This document shows positions 25,289-33,963 of a DNA stretch of 64,000 nt, in pieces. Below the pieces are notes generated by a model, which was given only the letters and a program-made list of their open reading frames with translations, was not told where the DNA came from and did not search any database. Source of the stretch: Bordetella flabilis (GTDB lineage: Bacteria; Pseudomonadota; Gammaproteobacteria; Burkholderiales; Burkholderiaceae_B); NCBI RefSeq assembly GCF_001676725.1, contig NZ_CP016172.1, positions 992,001 to 1,056,000 on the forward strand, written 5' to 3'. A program made the position numbers and the translations under genes. Position 1 is the stretch's first letter. Each line of letters begins with the position of its first letter.

Positions 25289-26113
25289 CTAGGTGCCTGC
25301 GTCGGCGGCGGCATTGCGGGCCTCCGCCAGCGCCACCGTCAACTGCATCACTTTTTTCTTCAGTTGATCGCGCTCGTCCGTCAATGCCGCGACCAGGGTG
25401 CGCAGGCGCTTGATCTCGCCGGGCATGTCCTCGATGGCGTCCATATCGACCTCGGGCGCCGCTTCGCGCGGCGGCGGCGCCTTGGCCTGGCGCACCAGTT
25501 TGGCCGCCTGTTGCAGTTCCTTCTTGCCGCCGGCGACCGCGGCGACCTGCTTTTCCGGCGGAAGGGTGGCGACCGCGGCGGCCGCGTTGATCGAGATGGC
25601 CCCTTCCTTGACGGCCTTCACCAGCTCGGGCGCGGCGGCCTGCTGGATTTTCTCGATCTGCCCCAGCGTGTTGCTGCTGATGCGCGCGGCGCGGGCCAGC
25701 GCCTGGCGGCTCAGCGGCGGCGCCGCGGCCGGGACGGCGGGCGCCGGCGGCGGCGGACTGCTGCCGTCGTCCTCCCATGGCGGGACGCTGCGCGCCTGCA
25801 GGATTTCCTTCTTGCGCAAGGCCAGGACGCCGCGCTGGAAGTCGGATACGCTGCGCCGGCCCAGGTGGTTTTCGATCATCCATAAGTGCACATCCTCGAT
25901 CGAGCGGAAGCGCTCGTTCTGGCGCGTCTGGAAATCGATGCCGTGCTTGCGGCAGATGGCGTAGCGGTTGTGGCCGTCCACCAGCAGGTCGCCCCAGAGT
26001 ATCAGCGCGTCGCGGCAGCCTTCATCCAGCAGGCTGCGTTCGAGCGCGGCATATTCGTCGTCCGTGAGCGGGTCTATGTAGGCGCGCAGGCCCTCGTCTA
26101 TCCTGATATCCAT
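25289..26113 (-). CDS. ParB-like nuclease-domain protein, chromosomal
   Basis: A 274-residue protein. Residues 10-95 resemble a ParB/Spo0J N-terminal domain: ALILWGDLLVDGHNRYAICRKHG, then a loop and HLGRRSVSDFQRGVLAL. A Pro/Ala-rich linker and a second helical region (about 135-200, with ISSNTLGQIEKIQ) follow, then a coiled coil (about 230-265). No parA partner is adjacent. It lies 6 bp downstream of the AhpD-like gene. Relatives annotated as plasmid-replication or ParB-like proteins occur on chromosomes with unknown roles. Confidence 0.75.
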   Translation of the reverse strand: MDIRIDEGLRAYIDPLTDDEYAALERSLLDEGCRDALILWGDLLVDGHNRYAICRKHGIDFQTRQNERFRSIEDVHLWMIENHLGRRSVSDFQRGVLALRKKEILQARSVPPWEDDGSSPPPPAPAVPAAAPPLSRQALARAARISSNTLGQIEKIQQAAAPELVKAVKEGAISINAAAAVATLPPEKQVAAVAGGKKELQQAAKLVRQAKAPPPREAAPEVDMDAIEDMPGEIKRLRTLVAALTDERDQLKKKVMQLTVALAEARNAAADAGT

Positions 26114-26119
26114 CGTTTC

Positions 26120-26527
26120 CTACTTGACGTCGAAGGCCTCGTCCACCGGCACCTGCAGCGCCGTGACCATCGCATTGGTCTGCGCCGCCATGCCGATAAC
26201 CGCCAGGAGTTCCGCATGCTGGCCGTCCGTCATGCCCTTGGCCTTCGCGGCGGCGGTATGCGAGTGCACGCAATAGGTGCAGCCGTTCGCGGTCGATACG
26301 GCGATGTAGATCATTTCCCGTACCAGCGGCGGCAGTTCGCCCTCGGCCACCATGACCTGCTTCAACTGCGTCCAGACGCGCTCGAGCTGTGCGGGGTCAT
26401 GTGCCAAGGCGCGCCAGAAGTTGTTGATGAAATCCGACTTGCGCGTGGCGCGGATATCCTCGAAGACGGCCCAGGCCTGTGGCCGTTGGCGGACTTCCTC
26501 GTCCGTAAGCAATCGTACTGTCGCCAT
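26120..26527 (-). CDS. Carboxymuconolactone decarboxylase/AhpD-like protein
   Basis: A 135-residue all-helical protein with the redox motif NGCTYCVHSHT at about 83-93 (CxxC followed by His), typical of AhpD-like alkylhydroperoxidases. True decarboxylases of this fold lack the CxxC. REMIYIAVSTA precedes the motif as usual. GGGAG lies about 9 bases before the ATG at 26527. It is probably cotranscribed with the ParB-like gene, an odd pairing. Likely role: peroxide or disulfide chemistry in the cytoplasm. Confidence 0.85.
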   Translation of the reverse strand: MATVRLLTDEEVRQRPQAWAVFEDIRATRKSDFINNFWRALAHDPAQLERVWTQLKQVMVAEGELPPLVREMIYIAVSTANGCTYCVHSHTAAAKAKGMTDGQHAELLAVIGMAAQTNAMVTALQVPVDEAFDVK

Positions 26528-26799
26528 GATGTTCTGCTCCCTGATCGACGGGGCGCCGGCATGCCTGCCGCCGGCGCGGCGGGTGCGGAAGCGGCGCCCG
26601 TGACCGGGACGATAACAGGGCTTGCGCGGCGCGGCCCGGCCGGTGCGCGGGGCGGTGTATATACAGCGGTCGCCCGAGCGGCCACAATACATCCCGTGCC
26701 ATGAGGGCATGGGCAACGCTTCGTGGTGAAAGCGGCCCACAACGACATCGCGCTGCGGGGGGCGTCCGTCCTTCGCTTCAGGCGCGGCGGGAGACAGAC

Positions 26800-28074
26800 A
26801 TGAACGATCATTCATTGCACAACGATGGCCGGCGGCGCTTGCTGGTGGGCGGGGCCGGGGCCATCGCGACATTGGGCCTGGCGGGCGCCATGCCGGCCGC
26901 GCGGGCCGCGGATGGCGCCGCTGCCGGCCCGGTGGGCGGGGCCGCGGCCCCGGCGGCGCCGGCGCAGCCTGCGGCCAAGCCCTTGCCTGCCTACGTGGCG
27001 TGGAAGAATGCCGACGCGGTGATCGTCCACAGCAGCAATACCATCGAGACCCGGCGCACCGCCTTCGGCGACGGCGTCGTGACGCCCGCCAACCAGCTGT
27101 ACATCCGCAATAACGTGGCGCCGCCGGATGCGTCCATCCTGAAGGACCGGGATGCCTGGGCGGTCAGTGTCGAGGGGGTGAAGTCTCCCGGTGAAATCAC
27201 CGTGGCGGAACTGAAGACCATGGGTATCGCCACGGTGGCGATGGTGCTGCAATGCAGCGGCAACGGACGCAAGTTCTTTCCGCACAAGCCCAGCGGCACG
27301 CCGTGGAACGTGGGCGCGGCCGGCTGCGTCATCTGGACCGGCCTGCCGGTGCGGCAATTGGTCGAGGCGCGCGGCGGCATCACGGGCGGCGCGCAATACA
27401 TGACCGGACGCGGCGGGGAAACGCTGCCCGCCGGCATCGACCCCAATACCGTGATGGTCGAGCGTTCGGTGCCGCTGGAGGCGATGCAAGATGCCCTGCT
27501 GGCGTGGGAAATGAATGGCGAACCCATCTCCCTGGCGCATGGCGGGCCCCTGCGCCTGATCGTTCCCGGCTATTCGGGTGTCAACAACATCAAGTACATC
27601 AAGCGCCTGGCGTTTACGCCCGAACAGACGCAGGCGGCGATCCAGTCCGTGCGCTACCGCCTGGCGCCGGTCGGTACCAAGGAAACGCCGCAGATGCCGG
27701 CGGTGTGGCAGATGGACGTCAAGTCATGGATCAACGGCTTCGACAGCGAAGGCACGCTGCGGACCGGTCCGTATGTGATACGCGGCGTGGCGTTCGGCGG
27801 CATGGAGGCCGTGAAATCCGTGGAAGTCTCCATCGACGGCGGCCGTACCTGGACCCAGGCTCCTTTCATCGGGCCCGACCTGGGCAAGTACGCCTGGCGG
27901 CAATTCGCCCTGCCGGTGGACCTGCAGCCCGGGCAGTACACCTTCGCCAGCCGCGCCATGGACGTCAAGGGCAATATCCAGGTGGAGAACCGGCGCGAGA
28001 ACGATGCGGGCTACCTGAACAGCAGTTGGCGCGACCATATGTTGAACATCACGGTGGCGGAGGGGCGCGCATGA
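26800..28074 (+). CDS. Sulfite dehydrogenase, molybdopterin subunit (SorA-like)
   Basis: 424 residues of the sulfite oxidase family. A twin-arginine leader (GRRRLLVGGAGAIA) directs the folded, cofactor-loaded protein to the periplasm. The molybdenum-ligating Cys152 lies in VLQCSGNGR. HGGPLRLIVPGYSGVNNIKYIKRL marks the end of the cofactor domain, and an Ig-like dimerisation domain (about 300-420) follows. There is no haem or b5 domain. The next gene, overlapping by 4 bases, is a c-type cytochrome, which matches the SorAB heterodimer of Starkeya. It oxidises sulfite to sulfate. Confidence 0.86.
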   Translation: MNDHSLHNDGRRRLLVGGAGAIATLGLAGAMPAARAADGAAAGPVGGAAAPAAPAQPAAKPLPAYVAWKNADAVIVHSSNTIETRRTAFGDGVVTPANQLYIRNNVAPPDASILKDRDAWAVSVEGVKSPGEITVAELKTMGIATVAMVLQCSGNGRKFFPHKPSGTPWNVGAAGCVIWTGLPVRQLVEARGGITGGAQYMTGRGGETLPAGIDPNTVMVERSVPLEAMQDALLAWEMNGEPISLAHGGPLRLIVPGYSGVNNIKYIKRLAFTPEQTQAAIQSVRYRLAPVGTKETPQMPAVWQMDVKSWINGFDSEGTLRTGPYVIRGVAFGGMEAVKSVEVSIDGGRTWTQAPFIGPDLGKYAWRQFALPVDLQPGQYTFASRAMDVKGNIQVENRRENDAGYLNSSWRDHMLNITVAEGRA

Positions 28075-28430
28075 CGGGCAGGATCTTCCGGTCGTCCACG
28101 GCGCGCGGATGGACCGCGGCGCTCCTGCTGTGCGGGGCGGCATGGACGGGCGCGGCCCAGGCGGGCGACGCCGATGCCGCAGCCCTGGACCGTGGCCGCA
28201 TGCTGTTCACGGGGGGCGCCACGCCGGCCTGTGCGATTTGCCATACCCTGGCCGACGCGGACGCCGCGGGGGCCGTGGGGCCATCGCTGGACGAGCTGAA
28301 GCCGGATGCCGAGCGGGTCGCCAATGTGCTGCGCAAAGGCATGGGGGTGATGCCTTCCTATGCGGCGCTGGGGGAGGACGACATCGCGGCGCTGGCGGCG
28401 TATGTCGCGCAGGCGGCGGCCAAGCCTTAG
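28071..28430 (+). CDS. Small c-type cytochrome (SorB-like)
   Basis: 119 residues: signal peptide (LLLCGAAWTGAAQA), one haem c motif CAICH at 54-58, and a probable axial Met94 in GVMPSYAAL. It overlaps the SorA-like gene by ATGA and should take its electrons, passing them to cytochrome c or the oxidase. Size and order match the cytochrome subunit of periplasmic sulfite dehydrogenases. Confidence 0.88.
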   Translation: MTGRIFRSSTARGWTAALLLCGAAWTGAAQAGDADAAALDRGRMLFTGGATPACAICHTLADADAAGAVGPSLDELKPDAERVANVLRKGMGVMPSYAALGEDDIAALAAYVAQAAAKP

Positions 28431-28439
28431 CCCCATATC

Positions 28440-28471
28440 GGGGCGGAGACCCCGTCAAGGGTCTCCACCCC
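28440..28471 (+). terminator. Strong hairpin after the sulfite dehydrogenase genes
   Basis: GGGGCGGAGACCC (28440-28452) and GGGTCTCCACCCC (28459-28471) form a 13-bp stem with one G-T pair and a 6-base loop, beginning 9 bases after the cytochrome stop. No U-run follows, so it may stabilise the mRNA 3' end or act with Rho and is not a classical terminator. Confidence 0.45.
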
Positions 28472-28632
28472 GGAGCGGCCCCGCCCATGGCCTTACACCT
28501 TGCTCCCGGCAGGGTTGTCAGTGCTTCGACAGACTCCGCGGGATAAGATCGGCGCCCGATGTCATCCAACGTCGCCCGCGCCGTCGGTCGCACCGCGCCG
28601 TTGGGGATGTCCCCCACTTACAGGATCACGTC

Positions 28633-29148
28633 ATGCCCCTTTCGATGTATCAGGCTTCCATTCCCGTCTTCGTGCGCGGCTTGACCGTGCTGAACGCCCT
28701 CCTGGGCAAGGCGCAGGCGCATGCCGCGGAAAACGGCCTCGATCCCTCTGTCCTGGTGAACGCCAGGCTGGCCCCCGACATGTACCCCTTGTCCGGACAG
28801 ATCCAGCGCGCCAGCGATGCTTCCAAACTGGCCGTGCAAAGGCTGAGCGGCGTGACCGCGCCGCGTTTCGAGGACGTCGAGACGACTTTTCCGGAACTGC
28901 ACAAGCGCGTCGCCGATACGATCGCCTATCTGGAAAGCGTGACCGAGGCCCAGATGGAAGGTTCCGAATCGAAGACGGTGGCGCTGGCCTGGGGCGACTA
29001 CAAGCCGGAATTCCAGGGCGACGCCTACCTGCTGTCCTTCGCCTTGCCGAATTTTTATTTCCACGTGACCACGGCTTATGACATCCTGCGCAATGCGGGT
29101 GTCACGGTCGGCAAGCTGGACTTCCTGGGGTTCAGCAAGCCTGCGTAA
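28633..29148 (+). CDS. DUF1993 family protein
   Basis: 171 residues matching the DUF1993 pattern: MYQASIPVFVRGLTVLNALL at the start, DMYPLSGQIQRASDASK in the middle and LPNFYFHVTTAYDILRNAGV near the end. The fold is a four-helix DinB-like bundle and the function is unknown. An upstream in-frame region (to 28360) overlaps the cytochrome gene and is not used. It stands alone. Confidence 0.86.
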   Translation: MPLSMYQASIPVFVRGLTVLNALLGKAQAHAAENGLDPSVLVNARLAPDMYPLSGQIQRASDASKLAVQRLSGVTAPRFEDVETTFPELHKRVADTIAYLESVTEAQMEGSESKTVALAWGDYKPEFQGDAYLLSFALPNFYFHVTTAYDILRNAGVTVGKLDFLGFSKPA

Positions 29149-29223
29149 AGCGGGTCAGGCCAATCAGCGGATCACGCCAATCAGCCATCGCGCGCCACGG
29201 TCCCGGACCGGCGGAGGAACACA

Positions 29224-29805
29224 ATGAACCGACGTAATCGTCTACGCATGAGCTGGGCGCTGGCAGGCACGGTCTGCCTGGCGGCCTCCTTGTCGGCACA
29301 GGCGGCGCAGCCCTCCTTCACGCTGTCGGCCAAAGGCCTGCATGACAACAGCACACTGCCGCGTGCCCATGCGGCCAGCGCCAAGGACGCGGCCGGCCGC
29401 ATGTGCGGCGGCGACAATGTGTCGCCGGAGCTCGGATTCAGCAATGTCCCGGCCGCGACCAAAAGCTTCGCCGTAACGATCTACGACCCGGATGGCGGGC
29501 AGGGCCTGGGCATCGTGCATTGGGTGCTTTACGGCATACCGGCGGCGACGCGTTCGCTGCCGCGCGGTATCGGTGCGCAGGGTCCGGCGGGATCCACGCC
29601 GGGCACCAACCGCACCGGCGGAGGCGGCTATTACGGTCCGTGCCCGCCCGTGGGCGACAAGCCGCACCATTACATCTTCCAGGCCTACGCCCTGGACCTG
29701 GAGCCCGGTGCGCTCAAGCCGGGCCTGACGCGCGATGCCTTGATCGAAGCCATGCGTGGGCATGTGCTGGGCTCGTCCAGCATCATGCTGCGCTACGCGC
29801 GCTAG
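29224..29805 (+). CDS. PEBP family protein (YbhB/YbcL type), exported
   Basis: 193 residues with a signal peptide (SWALAGTVCLAASLSAQAAQ). The phosphatidylethanolamine-binding fold is marked by GDNVSPELGFSNVP, FAVTIYDPDGG, VHWVLYGIPAATRSLP, GYYGPCPPVGDKPHHYIFQAYAL and a C-terminal GSSSIMLRY. The DPD and the PHHY strand line the anion pocket. E. coli YbcL is the exported relative. Ligand unknown. Confidence 0.9.
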   Translation: MNRRNRLRMSWALAGTVCLAASLSAQAAQPSFTLSAKGLHDNSTLPRAHAASAKDAAGRMCGGDNVSPELGFSNVPAATKSFAVTIYDPDGGQGLGIVHWVLYGIPAATRSLPRGIGAQGPAGSTPGTNRTGGGGYYGPCPPVGDKPHHYIFQAYALDLEPGALKPGLTRDALIEAMRGHVLGSSSIMLRYAR

Positions 29806-29839
29806 CGACAGACCAGGCGAGAAGCGCGCCGGCGCGGGG

Positions 29840-30907
29840 TCAGGCCTGGGCCTTCGCAGCGCCCCGCAGGGGGAAGATCCACATTGCGGCGGCCAGTCCC
29901 AGCGCGCCGCCCAGCAGGGTCTCCCAGGCGCGGGCCGCCAGCAAGGCAATGGAATGCTCACCGCTGGCCGCCAGGGTGACGACCAGCGTGAACGCGAATG
30001 CGCCGCAGGCGATGTCATAGCGGGCCGGCAAGGCCATGCCGTAGACGATCATGGCGAGCGCCGCGGCGCTCCAGAGCAACGCGGGTGCGTGCACGGCCAG
30101 GGGCAGGCAGGCCAACCCGAGCGGCACGCCGATCAGCGTGCCGATGATGCGGCGGCGGACGCGCTCCGCCGTGCCCGTCGCGGAGCCGGCGACCACATAG
30201 GTGCAGGCGGTGACGGCCCAGGCGGACTCGGTCAGGTCGAAGGCGTCGTTGAGCGCGACGACGATGAGCGCGGCGGTGGCCGCCTGTATCCCCATGATGG
30301 TTTCCGACCGCAGCGGCCAGGGCTGCGGGATGCTGGCCGGCGTCAGGGCACTGAGCGCCGCGATGGCGCCCTGCCGCTCGATGCGGCCCGTCAGCAGCCG
30401 GGGCAGGATTGCCGCAGCCATCGCCATCAGGACGGCGATGCCGACGGCGTGGAGCTCCGCCGGCCCCAGGTTGACGCCATAGCCCAGCAGTTCGCCGATG
30501 TAGATCTGCGATCCAAGCCCGGCGCCCAGCGCGCCATATCGTTTCAGGTAGCCGACCAGGAAGGCCCCCAGCACCAGGGTGAGTTCGGCGCCGGCGCGCG
30601 CGTAGGGCGCGAGCATCGGCGCGAGCAGGATGTACAGCACCGCGCCCAAGCCCGCGCCGGCGCACAGGACCGCGAGATCCCGGCATGCGGGCAGGGGCGC
30701 CGCGCGGGTTTCCGAAACGCTGGCCCACAATGCGAAGTTGCCGGCCAGCACCGCCAGCGTGGCGGCGGGGAAAGCCTGCCCGGGTACCCCTATCGCGGCC
30801 GCCAGCGCCGCGGCGATGCCATAGGCCGCCACCAGGCGCAGCCCCTTGATGCGGCCGCGGCCATCGGGATCGAGTTGCTGGAGTCGTGCGAGCGGGGCAA
30901 GGGCCAT
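29840..30907 (-). CDS. FUSC family inner-membrane protein
   Basis: 355 residues with about ten membrane helices in two similar halves (about 25-165 and 205-345), the layout of the FUSC/aromatic-acid-exporter group. RVRRRIIGTLIGVPLG in the second half is the characteristic basic loop before a helix. It lacks the large soluble domain of full fusaric acid resistance proteins. No periplasmic adaptor or outer membrane partner is nearby. It is followed upstream on the same strand by exonuclease III with a 33-bp gap. Confidence 0.78.
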   Translation of the reverse strand: MALAPLARLQQLDPDGRGRIKGLRLVAAYGIAAALAAAIGVPGQAFPAATLAVLAGNFALWASVSETRAAPLPACRDLAVLCAGAGLGAVLYILLAPMLAPYARAGAELTLVLGAFLVGYLKRYGALGAGLGSQIYIGELLGYGVNLGPAELHAVGIAVLMAMAAAILPRLLTGRIERQGAIAALSALTPASIPQPWPLRSETIMGIQAATAALIVVALNDAFDLTESAWAVTACTYVVAGSATGTAERVRRRIIGTLIGVPLGLACLPLAVHAPALLWSAAALAMIVYGMALPARYDIACGAFAFTLVVTLAASGEHSIALLAARAWETLLGGALGLAAAMWIFPLRGAAKAQA

Positions 30908-30940
30908 GGCATTCCGGCGTGGAGTCGGGTCGGCAGGGCC

Positions 30941-31711
30941 CTAGTCCAGGACGATCCAGGTGGGCGCGTGGTCGCTGGCCTTTTCCCAGCCGCGCACGTC
31001 GCGGTCGACGCCGGCGTCCTTCAGGCGCGGGGCCAGGGTGGGGCTGAGCAGCAGGTGATCGATGCGCAGGCCCGCATCGCGGCCATAGGCGTTGCGGAAG
31101 TAATCCCAGAAGGTGTAGATGCGTTCGTCCGGATGCACGGTGCGCAGCGCGTCCGTCCAGCCCTGGCCGGCCAGCGCGTGGAACGCGGCGCGGGTTTCCG
31201 GCCGGAACAGGGCGTCGTTGACCCACCGTTCGGGCTTGTACACATCCATCTCCGTCGGCATGACGTTGTAGTCGCCGGCCAGCACCGTGGGCTCGCCGGC
31301 GGCCAGGAGTTCGGCGGCGTGCTGCGTCAGGCGCTCGAACCAGCGCAGCTTGTAGTCGAATTTCGGGCCGGGCGCCGGATTGCCGTTGGGCAGGTAGAGG
31401 CAGCCGACCACGATGCCGTGCACCGTGGCTTCGATATAGCGGCTTTGCACGTCTTCCTCGTCGCCGGGCAGGACGCGGCGCGATTCGGTCGGGTCGCAGC
31501 CGCGCGTCAGGATGGCCACGCCGTTCCAGCTTTTCTGGCCATGCCAGATGACGCCATAACCGGCGTCGCGGATGGCGGCCTCGGGGAATTTTTCCTGCGG
31601 GGCCTTGAGCTCTTGCAGGCAGGCGACGTCCGGGCGGGTTTGTTCCAGCCAGCGCAGCAGGTTGGGCAGGCGGCTATTGATGCCGTTGACGTTGAAGGTC
31701 GCGATTTTCAT
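30941..31711 (-). CDS. xth: Exodeoxyribonuclease III
   Basis: 256 residues of the ExoIII/AP endonuclease family, the usual length. Active-site motifs: NVNGI with Asn7, LQELKAP with Glu34, AGDYNVMP (Asp/Asn), and the C-terminal LRIDHLLLS and KASDHAPTW with the catalytic Asp-His pair. It repairs abasic sites and trims 3' ends. It stands next to unrelated genes, as is common for xth. Confidence 0.95.
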   Translation of the reverse strand: MKIATFNVNGINSRLPNLLRWLEQTRPDVACLQELKAPQEKFPEAAIRDAGYGVIWHGQKSWNGVAILTRGCDPTESRRVLPGDEEDVQSRYIEATVHGIVVGCLYLPNGNPAPGPKFDYKLRWFERLTQHAAELLAAGEPTVLAGDYNVMPTEMDVYKPERWVNDALFRPETRAAFHALAGQGWTDALRTVHPDERIYTFWDYFRNAYGRDAGLRIDHLLLSPTLAPRLKDAGVDRDVRGWEKASDHAPTWIVLD

Positions 31712-31771
31712 CGGCAGGGTCCGGAGAGGGGTGACGCTGCCAATGATAGCGGGATGGAGGCGCCCGCACCG

Positions 31772-32737
31772 CTATGCCGATGCGCCCAGCGAGTAGGTGG
31801 TCAGCACCTCCAGCACGCGCCGGCCGGTTGCCGTGCCGAGCTGTACGCCGACGACCGCCGTGGCGCGGCCGCGGTGCACCAGCCGCGCTTCGGCCATCAG
31901 TTCCGCGCCCTCGCCGGGACTGACATAGGTGGCGGTGATGCTGGTAAGCACCCAGCCCTGCGGCAGCGCTGCGCGCGCCGTTGCCTCGGCGTAGCCCAGC
32001 AGCACCCCGCCCTGCACATGGCCGACGCGGTTGCCGATGTGCGGGCCGTTGGCCAGCGTGCCGGTCGCGCCGCTATCGTGCGCGCGTGCCCTGTAACCCC
32101 AGAAATGCCGGCAGAAATCCCCGTCGGCGGGGCTGTCGCGCAGCGCCGTGGCGGCGCGTTCGAAGATGGCGCGCTCGTCCGCGCGCAAGTCGGCCCCGGG
32201 GTCGAGCAAGGGAAGATCGTCGGCCTCGGCTTCCATGGGAGCCAGGAAGGGAATGGGCGTGCCGGGAGGCAGGTCCAGGACCATGAAGGTCGCCGTGCCC
32301 AGCGCCAGCTCATGAGCGCCGCTGCGCACCGTGACGCGGCTGATGGCCTGTCGGCCCGCTGCGCCCTGGACGTAGCCATGGAAGCTGCTGTCGGCCTGCA
32401 ACGGCCCCAGGCAGGGCGCGCAGGTCAGTTGCAGCTGCATATTCACGGTGGCCAGCCGCGTATCGCTGGGCAAGGCTGCGCGCACGGAGGCGGCCAGCGC
32501 GAGGTCGGCGAATACGCCAAGGGCGGTGGGGTCGATGGTGCCGTCGCGGCTGGTGGCCAGGTCCTGCGCCCGCAGGCTGACCACGCTGTGCTCGACGGTA
32601 ACCCGGTCGAACGATATGCCGAGGAAGTTGCCGGGGAAATGAAATCCGTGGGCACGCCCGCGCTCGATGGCGCGTAGCACGCGTTGCAGGACGGGGTGGA
32701 GGGCGGGGACGGCCTGGGCGGCGGGAATGGGATTCAT
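31772..32737 (-). CDS. Double hotdog-fold thioesterase-like protein
   Basis: 321 residues with two hotdog halves (about 35-160 and 205-320). The first has HFPGNFLGISFDRVTVEHSVVSL and TALGVFADLALAASVRA, the second GNRVGHVQGGVLLGYAEATARAAL and VLTSITATYVSPGEGAELMAEARLV. The second half carries the PaaI-like G-x-x-H-G/Q arrangement. Acyl-CoA thioesterase activity is plausible, substrate unknown. It is divergent from the MarR-GNAT fusion gene, with an operator-like dyad between. The ribosome site is weak. Confidence 0.78.
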   Translation of the reverse strand: MNPIPAAQAVPALHPVLQRVLRAIERGRAHGFHFPGNFLGISFDRVTVEHSVVSLRAQDLATSRDGTIDPTALGVFADLALAASVRAALPSDTRLATVNMQLQLTCAPCLGPLQADSSFHGYVQGAAGRQAISRVTVRSGAHELALGTATFMVLDLPPGTPIPFLAPMEAEADDLPLLDPGADLRADERAIFERAATALRDSPADGDFCRHFWGYRARAHDSGATGTLANGPHIGNRVGHVQGGVLLGYAEATARAALPQGWVLTSITATYVSPGEGAELMAEARLVHRGRATAVVGVQLGTATGRRVLEVLTTYSLGASA

Positions 32738-32893
32738 GGAGAAGGGGGACGGAATACGGGGAGCCGGCTGGAACGGCGCCAGCGTATCGCGATGATATCC
32801 CGCAGTCTGCCTCCGCGCTGGCAGCAGGCGGTAGCCATGGGCCGCCGGCGCGATGATGCCGTCGTGGCGCGGCGGCGGGTGCCGATGTATATT

Positions 32894-32910
32894 GGTTGCG
32901 AAGCGCAACC
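32894..32910. promoter_or_regulatory. Dyad, probable MarR-type operator
   Basis: GGTTGCG and CGCAACC form perfect 7-bp arms around AAG, 24 bp before the MarR-GNAT start and 156 bp before the divergent thioesterase. The position and the TTGC-containing short dyad are typical of MarR autoregulatory sites. Confidence 0.6.
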
Positions 32911-32934
32911 TTCATTCCGACAGCGAGTACCGCC

Positions 32935-33963
32935 ATGGACATAGCCGAAGATCTTTCCCAGTCACGCGACGAAACCATATTGGCCTTGCGCGAGCTGTCG
33001 CGACGGTTGGTGCGTGAACTGGGCTTCATGCGTCCCGCCCTGGCCGACAGCGGCCTGGCGCCTTCAGCCGTGCACGCCATTATCGAAGTGGGCATGAAAC
33101 CCGGCATTCAGGGACGCGACCTGGCCGAGCTGTTGCGCCTGGACAAGTCCAATGCCAGCCGGCAGGTGGCCAAGCTCGAAGCGCTGGGGCTGCTGCGGCG
33201 CGAGCCCACCCCCGAGGACGCGCGCGGGCTCGGCCTGTTCCTGACCCGGCAGGGGGCCGCGCTGCGCACGAAGATCGACCGGTTCGCCACCGGGCAGGTA
33301 TCCAGGGCGCTGCGGCAGATCGCGCCGGCGGACCAGCAGGCGCTCCTGAGATCGCTGGCGCTGTACGCCAACGCGCTGTCGCGCGACAATCCGAATTGGG
33401 TCGACGCTACCGCCGCCGCGCTGGCGGGCCACATACATGAAGGCTGCATTCCGGGGTGCATCGGCGACATTGCGGCGCTGCATGGCCGCTATTACGCGCG
33501 TGCCGCAGGATTCGGTGCGTACTTCGAGCGCAAGGTCGCAACGGAATTGGGTGCGTTCGCGGAATCGCTCCCCGCTTCCGGCAAGTCCATGTGGTTGTAT
33601 GTCGAGGGCGGGCGCGTGTTGGGGTCCGTGGCCATCGATGGCCACGGCAAGCCGCGCCTGGGCCACCTGCGCTGGTTCATCGTGGATGAATCCCTGCAGG
33701 GAATGGGCGTGGGGCGCAAGCTGTTGGCGTGCGCCATGGCGTTCGCCGATACCCATTACGAGGAAACCCATCTGTGGACCTTCAAGGGGCTGGAGGCGGC
33801 GCGGCATCTCTACGAAGCGGCCGGTTTCGTCCTGGCGCAGGAGGCGCCGGGCACGCAGTGGGGCAAGGCCGTCGTCGAGCAGCGCTTCGCGCGTCGTCGG
33901 GCGCAAGACCCTGCCGGCACTCAGTCTCGATCCGGCGCGCCCAGCGGGAAGAACCCGCGATAA
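32935..33963 (+). CDS. MarR-type regulator fused to GNAT acetyltransferase
   Basis: 342 residues in two parts. Residues 1-145 form a MarR winged helix (GIQGRDLAELLRLDKSNASRQ, then ALGLLRREPTPEDARG). Residues 155-325 form a GNAT acetyltransferase with the acetyl-CoA loop ESLQGMGVGRKLL and a following helix. Such fused proteins are widespread and poorly understood; the regulator half may sense a compound that the other half acetylates. Its last 43 bp overlap the convergent GST gene. Confidence 0.9.
   Translation: MDIAEDLSQSRDETILALRELSRRLVRELGFMRPALADSGLAPSAVHAIIEVGMKPGIQGRDLAELLRLDKSNASRQVAKLEALGLLRREPTPEDARGLGLFLTRQGAALRTKIDRFATGQVSRALRQIAPADQQALLRSLALYANALSRDNPNWVDATAAALAGHIHEGCIPGCIGDIAALHGRYYARAAGFGAYFERKVATELGAFAESLPASGKSMWLYVEGGRVLGSVAIDGHGKPRLGHLRWFIVDESLQGMGVGRKLLACAMAFADTHYEETHLWTFKGLEAARHLYEAAGFVLAQEAPGTQWGKAVVEQRFARRRAQDPAGTQSRSGAPSGKNPR

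Noticed and set aside
29756..32677. A 973-codon open frame on the plus strand
   Set aside because: It lies antisense to three well-supported leftward genes (FUSC, exonuclease III, thioesterase) and its composition is low-complexity Arg/Gly/Ala. It is an effect of GC-rich third codon positions.
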